From: Candidatus Woesearchaeota archaeon CG08_land_8_20_14_0_20_47_9
GTDB lineage: Archaea; Nanobdellota; Nanobdellia; Woesearchaeales; CG1-02-47-18
Length of the DNA: 6,066 nucleotides
Assembly: GCA_002763335.1 (NCBI GenBank)
Contig: PEYS01000112.1
Location: 16,451 to 22,516, forward strand
Direction: 5' to 3'
Below, in pieces: positions 1-5,743 of this stretch (its first letter is position 1; the number at the start of each line of letters is the position of its first letter). The translations under genes were made by a program, and so were the position numbers. The notes beneath the pieces are model-generated. The model was not told the origin of the DNA and made no database searches. It saw nothing but the letters and a program-made list of their open reading frames with translations.

Positions 1-2
1 TT

Positions 3-686
3 ATCAAGCAGGGTGATGTTGTCAGCGTAGGTAGCGGGCTATCACTAAGCCAGAGCATTCTTAAATGCGGTGATGAGAAAACCCTTGCAGCTGATGACAT
101 TAACATGATTGTTATTGACGTCGCCCCTGCAGGAGTTCACGGGTACACCCTTCCACCTGAATCAGAAGGCAGGGTTGCATACGCCTCTGATGACGGGAGC
201 ATTGACGAAAGGAGGCAGCTATGTGAGGTCTCAGGGCTTGTTAAAACAAAATTAGAGGGAAGGCTGCCTGGTGTGACTGTCACCACAACAACTGCTGACA
301 GCGGAAATTGCGGGGAAGAGAAAAAATCTGTAAGCTTTGACCTAAAAAACAGCCTGGTAATCGCACTGGCATCATCAAAGGGCATAGGCTCAAACAATGT
401 CATTGCATACAGCAAAGGCAGCCAGGCAGTTCATGCAACTGCATGCAGGATAGCAAGCAACATCGCTTCTCTGGAAGGGGCTGCTGTAACTGGTGCTGCT
501 GCACTGCCAGTTGGCAAGGCAACACTTGGGTTTGCAGGTGAAGATTCAGGGGTGCTTGAGCAGGGGGATGCAGTGATTCTTGTTAAGATCGGCAATGTTG
601 ATTTTGAGATGGAAAAGAACCTGCTTAGACACGGTAATGAGGATAGCTTAGCAGAGGCTATTGTAGAAGCTATCAACCTAAAATGA
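3..686 (+). CDS. Amidase_3-like (N-acetylmuramoyl-L-alanine amidase fold) protein, probably catalytically inactive, 5' end missing
   Basis: The frame is open to the window edge (first full codon at base 3), so the true start lies upstream and about 227 residues are visible. The order of motifs follows the zinc amidase_3 fold. A first strand IVIDVAPAG (108-134) sits where IVIDPGHGG is usual. DERRQL (204-221) sits where the Glu ligand and following helix occur. LVIALASSKG (354-383) sits where ISLHAN occurs. ILVKIGN (576-596) sits where VLVEIGF occurs, followed by the usual C-terminal helix AEAIVEAI. On this alignment both zinc histidines are replaced (Pro at 126, Ala at 369) and the catalytic Glu is Lys (585); only a candidate Glu ligand at 207 remains. 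I infer a non-hydrolytic domain, perhaps structural or ligand-binding. Its TGA overlaps the next ATG (ATGA), so it is translated together with the following genes. The family call is by eye and moderate; that this is a real gene is near certain. Confidence 0.62.
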   Translation: MKQGDVVSVGSGLSLSQSILKCGDEKTLAADDINMIVIDVAPAGVHGYTLPPESEGRVAYASDDGSIDERRQLCEVSGLVKTKLEGRLPGVTVTTTTADSGNCGEEKKSVSFDLKNSLVIALASSKGIGSNNVIAYSKGSQAVHATACRIASNIASLEGAAVTGAAALPVGKATLGFAGEDSGVLEQGDAVILVKIGNVDFEMEKNLLRHGNEDSLAEAIVEAINLK

Positions 687-1204
687 GATGGAGAATGCTT
701 GGGAAGAAGGCGCAGTCAGCACTTGAAGAGAGCATTGACTACATTGTCAAGGGAGCTGTAGTTGCTGGTGTCGCAATTATAATAGTCATAGTAACAAACC
801 TCTTCATGGGGGCCGCAACCAATATAAGCCAGTTTGAGGCAGATATCTTTGCAAGCAGACTGGTCTATTCGAAAGCACTCCTACCTGATAAGGGCATACA
901 TTATCCTGGTGTAATTACTGAGGATTCCTTCAATAAGGCAAATCCTGAGAAAAGCATAGACTATAAGAATCCGAGGTTTGGCGCAGTTATAAGCCTCAGG
1001 AAGGATAAGGACAGCGAGGCTATTATGAAATTATATAGTGAAGATAAAGAAAGCCCTGGCAAGTGCCAATGGCAGGTGCTAGCTGAATCCGGATTATCAG
1101 AGGGTGCAGGAGGGGCTCACATGATTCCTGACACGAGGCTTGTTACAACTCCAGAGGGCGAGCCAATGAGTCTAAGAATAAACTTATACATGCCAAACAG
1201 CTAG
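683..1204 (+). CDS. Pilin-like membrane protein with class III signal sequence
   Basis: The 173-residue product begins with a short basic stretch and then KKAQSALEE (residues 8-16). This fits the archaeal class III signal peptide: basic residues, Ala at -1, Gln at +1, Glu at +5. A transmembrane helix spans about residues 23-44 (rich in Ile/Val, ending NLFMGA). An archaeal prepilin peptidase (FlaK/PibD type) could cleave before Gln11, leaving the helix as a filament or anchoring core; that is inferred. The rest is extracytoplasmic. It carries FEADIFASRLVYSK and YPGVITEDSF, a motif pair I recall from conserved DPANN surface proteins of unknown function, and a single Cys (128). The first ATG (683) overlaps the upstream stop as ATGA. 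An in-frame ATG at 695 would give a signal starting MLGKKAQ and is a real alternative. The stop TAG ends at 1204, directly against the next gene. Confidence 0.8.
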   Translation: MRWRMLGKKAQSALEESIDYIVKGAVVAGVAIIIVIVTNLFMGAATNISQFEADIFASRLVYSKALLPDKGIHYPGVITEDSFNKANPEKSIDYKNPRFGAVISLRKDKDSEAIMKLYSEDKESPGKCQWQVLAESGLSEGAGGAHMIPDTRLVTTPEGEPMSLRINLYMPNS

Positions 1205-1212
1205 TGATGGTT

Positions 1213-1875
1213 ATGAAAAAGAGGGGGCTTACATTCGACATAATTGCAGTGATCGCTATTCTACTCTTATTTGCAGCAATAGCCCTTGTTCTGATAATTG
1301 CCCTCAACAGCGCAGGCAGGCCATCAGAACAGGAGAGTGTTTTAGAGGGCTCCTTCATGCCCCGCTCAGGATTCCTGCTCTTGTCGTATCTCCGCTCAGA
1401 GACAGAACTTGAGGATGGGAGGGAGGTAACATTCGGCCAGCTTATTGGGGTGTGCTTTGATTCAGAAGGGAATAAGATTGATGGCAACCAGCCAGAGGTA
1501 TTTGGCGATGGAAGGGAGTGCATTGACTTTCTCAGGGAGAAAACCATGGGATTGTTCAGAGAGCACCCTGTTGAGGACTGCTTTGAGATATTTGCAGGTA
1601 GTAGTTTTGACATCCTCAGAACATGCAATGCAGAGGAGAAACGCAGTTTTATGATAAAGGCGGGCTGCACTGCTGTAGTTCATGATCCTAGTTTGGGGTC
1701 TCAACTAGATAAGTGCCCTGAGTTTAAAAAGCTGCACTCAAGCACGATAACACAGCCCATGCCTGGAGGCGGTGTTGAGGTTATGCTGATAGATTATTCA
1801 AGCGAGTTCAAGTGGGTTCCTGGTGAAGCTAGCGAGGGCAGCACACCAAGCCTTGGAGTTGGTGATACTCCATGA
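1213..1875 (+). CDS. Single-pass membrane protein with Cys-rich extracytoplasmic domain, pseudopilin-like
   Basis: I chose ATG 1213 (220 residues) because GTGAT at 1204-1208 lies 4 nt before it, much like the next gene's site, and because it gives a compact basic N-terminus, MKKRG. GTG 1204 and ATG 1207 are possible longer starts. Residues 7-32 form one hydrophobic helix beginning LTFDIIAVIAIL. The KRG-LTFD junction resembles a prepilin cleavage site, but an acidic residue sits at +4 rather than +5, so processing is uncertain. The outer domain has six Cys (about residues 81, 103, 123, 138, 152, 168), which suggests disulfides outside the cell. A segment FLLLSYLRS resembles a motif I associate with surface proteins encoded beside class III signal proteins in DPANN genomes; this is from memory. 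The 3' end overlaps the next gene by 4 nt (ATGA). No enzymatic motif is visible. A minor subunit of the same envelope complex as its neighbours is the likeliest role. Confidence 0.78.
   Translation: MKKRGLTFDIIAVIAILLLFAAIALVLIIALNSAGRPSEQESVLEGSFMPRSGFLLLSYLRSETELEDGREVTFGQLIGVCFDSEGNKIDGNQPEVFGDGRECIDFLREKTMGLFREHPVEDCFEIFAGSSFDILRTCNAEEKRSFMIKAGCTAVVHDPSLGSQLDKCPEFKKLHSSTITQPMPGGGVEVMLIDYSSEFKWVPGEASEGSTPSLGVGDTP
1861..1866 (+). promoter_or_regulatory. Ribosome binding site for the 878-residue gene
   Basis: GGTGAT, complementary to the archaeal 16S 3' end, ends 5 nt before ATG 1872. It lies inside the end of the upstream gene. This fixes the start of the long M23-domain gene despite the ATGA overlap. 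Confidence 0.65.
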
Positions 1876-4508
1876 AGCTTGGTAAGAGAGGCTCTTCATT
1901 CTTCTGGCTGCTCCTTGCAGTAGCAGTTATTATTGCTTCAGCATCTATTATGGCGATTATCTCATCCAAGATGAACAAGCTAACATCTCAGCACGAGCTA
2001 GGCCAAGGCTACATTGACCTGATAACAACATACCAGAAAGGCGAAAATGCAAGATATTATGTTTCAGAGTCAGGCAGGCTTGCAGTGCAGCAGGCTGCTT
2101 TTGATATGGCTTACACTGGCTTGTCAGGGTGCGGAACATACAAAGGCAGGTTTGTATGGGGCAGGCCTGGAGAAAATGAGGGTTATGAGAACTGCGCACC
2201 CGATGACAACAAGATTCTCTCAGCATTTAATAATGGGTTATCATCAGGTCTTGCTTATTACCTTGATAACTATAAGACATTGTACCTTCCAAACAATTAT
2301 GTAACACTTATTGAAAGCGAGGCAGGCAGCACAGGCGTCACTGCGCAGGCTATGCAGAAGCTCTTTATAGAAGCAAAACCTGAGATTGAGTACTATGTTG
2401 ATACATCGTTTAAGACAAATCTGGGCCATGACCTGCTCTCAGATTATGCAACCTTAAGACAGCTTGCAACAGACATCCAGGAGGAGTGCTCTGAATCAGC
2501 TGATGGGTCAGAGCCATGCGTTGAAGATTATATAAGTTGTTCTAAGTATAAAGACTTGCCTGGATGTGCCGATTACCTTACAAAAGATTACAAGGATTTC
2601 CAGCTCTATCTTGATAACTGCGACAGCCATGAGACCACTGCAGAGAACATCTTCGATGATTTTGTGGAGCAACTCAAGTCTTGCAAGGAAGAGAAAGGTA
2701 AGGAATGTATCTGCGGCAGTTTTGAGGCTGATAATGAGATGTCAGAACTCCAGAGTTATGAGATAATTCTTGAACCTGATTCTAGCGGTAAATTAATTGC
2801 TCAACTTAATGATAAGGCTGGTAGGAATATTGCTGAAGCGACAATTGAGATTGGATTGTGTTCTTTTAACGACGGTTCAAAAGAAGTGAGAAAGATAGAT
2901 AAACTCTCAATCACCCAGAAGGATATTCGTATCGACGACGGTGCTGACAACTTCAATCTACTATTCAGAAGGGAACGCAATAAACACGTGATGCGTCTTA
3001 TTAAACCAGACCCGGCAAAGGCGGGAGAGAGCAAAGTGTGCTTGCTTGTGCCACCTGGAGGCGCTACAGAAAAGATCGAAACAAGCAGGTGTGGGAAGTC
3101 AGGAGGTGGCGTTGTAGTTATTGACGCATTCAGTGACATTGAGATGTCAGTCGCAGAGAACCTTAGAACTAAGATCCAGTTAGCAGGAGGGGCGGCTGAG
3201 ATCCTCAGGGAGAAGTATAGCCAACCTGAAGAGCGTAGAAAGCGATTTCAAGAGATTGAACGAGAAAACGGAGTTGGAGTGTTTATATCCTTGTATGACC
3301 GTAGCAACAGACTGAATAATTTACGGTATAAAACTATTAGCGAGTGCACTAATGAAGGTTTTAGCGAGATTGAATGCAAGTATGCTAATGACTGTAAGAA
3401 TATTGATGAATGCGAGGATAATAACTTATGTGTACTTTACAACCCCCTTGACGGGCCTGACTTCGAGAGTAATGCTATTGCAAAGTCATTAAAGGACAGC
3501 CCGTTTGAGCAGAATCTGAACAAGGAGATCATCAAAGCCACGGGGATAACATCTGAAGTAAAAGTGAAGACCCTGCCAATAAAAGCAGAGGTCCTTTCAT
3601 GCGACCTTAAACTGGATGATTCGTTAATAAGCTCACCTGGCAGCTCAGTAGATGGCCTCACTGCAATAAGCATAAATTTTTATTCAAGTGGAATGAGCAG
3701 TGAGCAATTCAGTGAGATTGCCTCAGCATTATTTAGTTCCCTTAAGAGTTACATGCCGGGGGTCTCAGGCAATTATGCCTTCTGCGCGAGAAAGGAGGGT
3801 GCTCAGGTATTTGCATGCAAGTCTGACTGCAAACTAAGAAACATTGACTATAGATTTGCCCTTAAGATAAGCAACTCAAAGGATGCAGAGATGTCTATGA
3901 TTTGGCCGGTTGACGTGTGGACATTTAATAAGAAGCACTTTATATCATCTTGCTTCGGTAAGCGCAAAGATCCCATTGAAAAGGTTATTCTAGACCATAA
4001 TGCAATAGATATTGCAGTACCTAATGGCAAGGATGTCAAGGCTGTTGCAGAAGGGGAGGTATACCAGATTTGCACAGATGGCCAGAATAATGTGGATGGG
4101 AATAAAGGCTGGGGGAAATGCTGGCGCATATTAGGAAATTTTGTTGTTATAGACCACAACAATGGTGTGTATTCGAGATATTCGCACCTCAGTGAAGTGA
4201 GCGTGAATGAGGGTGACCACGTTATGCAGGGAGGTATAATAGGCAAAGTAGGCAACACTGGCAGGTCAACAGGCGACCATTTGGATTTCTCTATCTTCAC
4301 ATTAGATGCAGGAAGTGGTGTAGACATGAACTTTGACAGGTTCTGGGAAATAAAGACGCTGAATGGATTCACACCACAAAACCCGCTGTGCTACCTGCCT
4401 AGGGCAGATATATACTACTCCTGCTCCGGTGGAACAGATGCTGCTCAGGCCAAAGCTGCAGATGAATGTAAGTGCGGACATTCCAAAGACATAATATGCT
4501 GCTCTTGA
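1872..4508 (+). CDS. Large membrane-anchored protein: degenerate Amidase_3-like domain plus M23 (LytM-type) domain with altered HxH motif
   Basis: 878 residues. Residues about 10-31 are a membrane helix after a basic start (MKLGKRG). Residues 35-410 are a long extracytoplasmic region with a Cys-rich stretch near 200-285. Residues about 414-635 look like a second Amidase_3 fold: VVVIDAFSDIE, then VFISLYDRSN, then TAISINFYSS and a helix. The first zinc His is lost, Glu424 is kept, the second His is Tyr475, and no catalytic Glu is visible near 599-602. Residues about 685-810 are a clear M23 domain: CFGKRKDP, H709-x3-D713, VVIDHNNG, Y-S-H772-L-S, GKVGNTGRSTGDHLDF. The last motif is usually HLHF; Asp805 replaces a zinc-binding His. 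With no murein expected in archaea, I infer a structural, polysaccharide-binding or altered metal-binding role rather than classical endopeptidase activity. The Cys-rich tail (about 845-878) ends CCS and is followed by an in-frame Cys/Gly-rich stretch after the TGA. Confidence 0.85.
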   Translation: MKLGKRGSSFFWLLLAVAVIIASASIMAIISSKMNKLTSQHELGQGYIDLITTYQKGENARYYVSESGRLAVQQAAFDMAYTGLSGCGTYKGRFVWGRPGENEGYENCAPDDNKILSAFNNGLSSGLAYYLDNYKTLYLPNNYVTLIESEAGSTGVTAQAMQKLFIEAKPEIEYYVDTSFKTNLGHDLLSDYATLRQLATDIQEECSESADGSEPCVEDYISCSKYKDLPGCADYLTKDYKDFQLYLDNCDSHETTAENIFDDFVEQLKSCKEEKGKECICGSFEADNEMSELQSYEIILEPDSSGKLIAQLNDKAGRNIAEATIEIGLCSFNDGSKEVRKIDKLSITQKDIRIDDGADNFNLLFRRERNKHVMRLIKPDPAKAGESKVCLLVPPGGATEKIETSRCGKSGGGVVVIDAFSDIEMSVAENLRTKIQLAGGAAEILREKYSQPEERRKRFQEIERENGVGVFISLYDRSNRLNNLRYKTISECTNEGFSEIECKYANDCKNIDECEDNNLCVLYNPLDGPDFESNAIAKSLKDSPFEQNLNKEIIKATGITSEVKVKTLPIKAEVLSCDLKLDDSLISSPGSSVDGLTAISINFYSSGMSSEQFSEIASALFSSLKSYMPGVSGNYAFCARKEGAQVFACKSDCKLRNIDYRFALKISNSKDAEMSMIWPVDVWTFNKKHFISSCFGKRKDPIEKVILDHNAIDIAVPNGKDVKAVAEGEVYQICTDGQNNVDGNKGWGKCWRILGNFVVIDHNNGVYSRYSHLSEVSVNEGDHVMQGGIIGKVGNTGRSTGDHLDFSIFTLDAGSGVDMNFDRFWEIKTLNGFTPQNPLCYLPRADIYYSCSGGTDAAQAKAADECKCGHSKDIICCS

Positions 4509-4559
4509 ACTTACAGAGTGTGCGGTACCGGTTATTATGGGAAATGCGGATGAATCAGA

Positions 4560-4793
4560 TTATTCATTAGTATTTGACACCTCTCCGTCTTGGCATTTTA
4601 GTTCAAGCTCAGATTCGGTAGTCTCGTCTATATGATTTGCGGTAAAGCGATTATATGCACTCACTGCCGCATTAATAACACTTGGAGGAATTTGTTGTCC
4701 ATCAGATGAGATTATTTTTGCGATAAAACCTCCGCTTTGTTGACTTGTTAATTCTGTGTAACCCCCTATTATCCTGAAATTAGCTTCTGTCAT
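4560..4793 (-). CDS. Small acidic protein of unknown function (77 aa)
   Basis: The start is ATG 4793, chosen because GGAGGTGA lies 5 nt upstream. A longer frame from 4841 would have its start inside the preceding gene and no such site. The product begins MTEANFRIIGGY, has a mildly hydrophobic middle (FIAKIISS, VINAAVSAY) and a polar acidic tail with one Cys (ESELELKCQDGE). I see no signal peptide, membrane helix or known motif, so it is probably cytoplasmic. The frame overlaps the upstream 63-residue gene by 14 nt, so the two are probably translated together and may work as a pair. It converges with the large M23-domain gene across 51 bp. I do not recognise the family. The ribosome binding site makes the gene itself credible. 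Confidence 0.72.
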   Translation of the reverse strand: MTEANFRIIGGYTELTSQQSGGFIAKIISSDGQQIPPSVINAAVSAYNRFTANHIDETTESELELKCQDGEVSNTNE

Positions 4794-4971
4794 TTTTGTC
4801 ACCTCCACTATCATATCCCTCCTCTGATGTAGTCTCACCATTTTTAGTTGTGAAAAAGGGTTTCTCGCCTAGAATAACATCCCGTACACACAAATTTCCA
4901 TCACCATCAGGTTTACCATATTCATCTATCCAAGCTTTAATGACATCTTCAACAGTTCCATTTCCATCCAT
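4780..4971 (-). CDS. Small acidic Gly/Asp-rich protein of unknown function (63 aa)
   Basis: ATG 4971 is preceded by GGAGGTG 6 nt upstream (complement 4978-4984), which fixes the start. The product begins MDGNGTVEDVIKAWIDEYG, has KPDGDGNLCVRDVI near residues 20-33, and ends in a polar tail rich in Gly, Glu, Asp and Ser (from about residue 44). It has no hydrophobic segment and is probably soluble and strongly acidic. The two D-G-N-G/D-G-D-G patches faintly recall calcium-binding loops, but the spacing does not fit a canonical EF-hand or dockerin loop, so I make no such call. Its 3' end overlaps the 77-residue gene by 14 nt. A short acidic protein paired with a second small one might be a toxin-antitoxin or peptide-precursor pair, but nothing in the residues shows this. 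Confidence 0.7.
   Translation of the reverse strand: MDGNGTVEDVIKAWIDEYGKPDGDGNLCVRDVILGEKPFFTTKNGETTSEEGYDSGGDKNDRS
4799..4806 (-). promoter_or_regulatory. Strong ribosome binding site deciding the start of the 77-residue gene
   Basis: GGAGGTGA on the minus strand ends 5 nt before ATG 4793 and lies within the 3' end of the 63-residue frame. It is an eight-base match to the archaeal anti-SD. It overrides the upstream in-frame ATG at 4841. Confidence 0.75.
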
Positions 4972-4977
4972 CTTTCA

Positions 4978-4984
4978 CACCTCC
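4978..4984 (-). promoter_or_regulatory. Strong ribosome binding site for the 63-residue gene
   Basis: GGAGGTG on the minus strand, 6 nt before ATG 4971. It repeats the signal seen before the two neighbouring small genes. Confidence 0.72.
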
Positions 4985-5051
4985 ACATCATTTATCTTAG
5001 CCTAATCTTATCAAAAGATAGTTAATAGTCCGTATCAGCAAGCCGCTAAGC

Positions 5052-5198
5052 TCACAATAGCAGTAGCAATGATAGAACTAGCAGATTTAGAATCAGTAAT
5101 TGGCCAGCCCGCTTAGCAGGACTATATCCTCTGCTAGTTTTGCCTCTCACAAATACATCCTCTTTTTCTGTCTTCCCACGTTTTCCCGTTGTTCCCAT
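5052..5198 (-). CDS. 48-residue basic protein with C-terminal Leu-rich membrane segment
   Basis: I read this short frame directly: ATG at 5198, TGA at 5054-5052, 48 residues. GGAGGTG (complement 5204-5210) lies 5 nt before the ATG, strong support for a gene this small. The first 32 residues are polar and basic (MGTTGKRGKTEKED, then VRGKTSRGYSPAKR). The last 16 are almost wholly hydrophobic (QLLILNLLVLSLLLLL), with the chain ending inside the membrane segment. That layout suggests a tail-anchored protein with a basic cytoplasmic head, or a small membrane-active peptide. The segment resembles that of the 34-residue gene upstream (both begin LNL, both rich in CTA codons). Spacing is 74 nt to the upstream gene and 80 nt to the downstream one. 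No family is recognised. Confidence 0.68.
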   Translation of the reverse strand: MGTTGKRGKTEKEDVFVRGKTSRGYSPAKRAGQLLILNLLVLSLLLLL

Positions 5199-5203
5199 CT
5201 TAA

Positions 5204-5210
5204 CACCTCC
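5204..5210 (-). promoter_or_regulatory. Strong ribosome binding site for the 48-residue gene
   Basis: GGAGGTG on the minus strand, 5 nt before ATG 5198. It is the main evidence that this 48-codon frame is translated. Confidence 0.72.
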
Positions 5211-5236
5211 ATAGCCTTTTGTTTAGTTTTATAGAG

Positions 5237-5279
5237 ATTCTAAGACCAGCGTTTGTTGTTTTTACGCCAGCCTTAGAAT
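5237..5279 (-). other. 15-bp RNA hairpin between the 34- and 48-residue genes
   Basis: Minus-strand arms ATTCTAAGGCTGGCG (5279-5265) and CGCTGGTCTTAGAAT (5251-5237) pair over all 15 positions, with a 13-nt A-rich loop. Three of the pairs are G-U. On plus-strand RNA these become A-C mismatches, so the structure fits minus-strand RNA specifically. The 5' arm includes the stop codon of the 34-residue gene. No U-run follows directly, so an intrinsic terminator is unlikely. A stability, processing or protein-binding element is more likely. Confidence 0.6.
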
Positions 5280-5377
5280 AGCAGTAGAATCACGATTAGT
5301 AGTAGGGCTAGCAAGACTAGATTTAGGCTCTCGAGCTTTCTTATCCCGCTTCTTATGCTGTTGGTATTGCCAGCCAT
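5273..5377 (-). CDS. 34-residue protein with C-terminal membrane segment, probably leaderless
   Basis: Read directly: ATG at 5377, TAA at 5275-5273, 34 residues. A short polar basic head (MAGNTNSIRSGIRKLESLN) is followed by a hydrophobic stretch to the C-terminus (LVLLALLLIVILLLF). There is no ribosome binding site before the ATG, but a TATA-like TTTAAATA is centred about 26 bp upstream. That is the spacing expected if transcription begins at or next to the ATG. This makes it the likely first gene of the minus-strand small-gene operon. The membrane segment resembles that of the next gene (LNL followed by mostly Leu), so the two may be related or a functional pair. Coding status rests on promoter geometry and the coherent protein design, so it is less secure than for its SD-bearing neighbours. 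Confidence 0.55.
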   Translation of the reverse strand: MAGNTNSIRSGIRKLESLNLVLLALLLIVILLLF

Positions 5378-5399
5378 AGCAGTATATAAGCTGAGGAGG

Positions 5400-5407
5400 T
5401 ATTTAAA
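5400..5407 (-). promoter_or_regulatory. Archaeal TATA box for the small-gene operon
   Basis: TTTAAATA on the minus strand, with a purine-rich AGAATG just upstream as a possible BRE. Its centre is about 26 bp from the A of ATG 5377, the standard archaeal TATA-to-start distance. It therefore predicts leaderless transcription. Confidence 0.55.
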
Positions 5408-5448
5408 CATTCTGGTTTTAGGTGTTACTCAATTTTCGCCCTGGGTTC

Positions 5449-5564
5449 AAAAATCCAGCCATCCATGGCGGCAGACGGACATTTTGCTCAGCATAGCCTC
5501 GCAAAATGCCCTGCTCGGCACCCTCGCGAGTTTACCGCCTCGCCTGCGCCAGGGCTGGATTTTT
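5449..5564. repeat. Long imperfect palindrome (first hairpin block)
   Basis: AAAAATCCAGCC (5449-5460) is the exact reverse complement of 5553-5564. Inside, GGCGGCAG (5467-5474) pairs with CTGCGCC (5544-5550) with one bulged G. Further in, CATTTTGC (5480-5487) pairs with GCAAAATG (5501-5508). The palindrome CTCGCGAG is at 5523-5530. Together this is one extended stem with inner hairpins. Frames running through it read the same inverted sequence and have no ribosome binding site, so I treat it as non-coding. Confidence 0.65.
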
Positions 5565-5656
5565 CCTTTAATTGCAGTCATTCCATCATTGCTCTGAGCG
5601 TTTGATTCCATTCGGCCACGAGAAAACAAAGCGTTCGGGCTTGCATTACGGCAAGA

Positions 5657-5743
5657 GTCAAAACAAACCCTGCTGCAGAAGCGAGTCTAACTAGCGGGGC
5701 GAGCATGCCCGCTAGCTGGCGTGAGTGGTGGCGAGCTTTTGAC
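5657..5743. repeat. Second hairpin block
   Basis: GTCAAAA (5657-5663) pairs with TTTTGAC (5737-5743). Within it CTAGCGGG (5691-5698) pairs exactly with CCCGCTAG (5708-5715) around a 9-nt loop. A small CTTGC/GCAAG hairpin (5640-5655) lies just before. The outer 7-bp stem is short, so the block is less certain than the others. Confidence 0.42.

Noticed and set aside
4506..4508. UGA recoding (selenocysteine or reassigned codon) in the large gene
   Set aside because: Other TGA codons in the window act as ordinary stops overlapping start codons, and I see no convincing SECIS-like element in the 51 bp after the gene. Kept only as a C-terminal extension observation.
4870..4971. Calcium-binding EF-hand or dockerin loop in the 63-residue protein
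   Set aside because: The Asp/Gly patches do not have the DxDxDG...E spacing and lack the closing acidic residue.
4796..5005. 69-codon plus-strand frame
   Set aside because: It is antisense to the well-supported 63-residue gene and reads through the complement of that gene's ribosome binding site.
5227..5235. TATA-like TCTATAAAA as a separate promoter for the 48-residue gene
   Set aside because: The predicted start would fall inside that gene's ribosome binding site, removing it. Read-through from the upstream promoter fits better.
5441..5460. GGTTCAAA-like T-loop suggesting a tRNA 3' half
   Set aside because: The loop is too long between the CTGG and CCAG arms, and no acceptor, D or anticodon arm lies at the right distance on either strand.
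5355..5597. 80-codon plus-strand frame through the first palindrome
   Set aside because: No ribosome binding site. It runs antisense to the TATA region and through both arms of an exact inverted repeat. The product is low-quality with no domain.
5447..5629. 60-codon minus-strand frame
   Set aside because: It spans the same palindrome and has no ribosome binding site. Its basic Arg/Trp-rich product is typical of translated non-coding hairpins.
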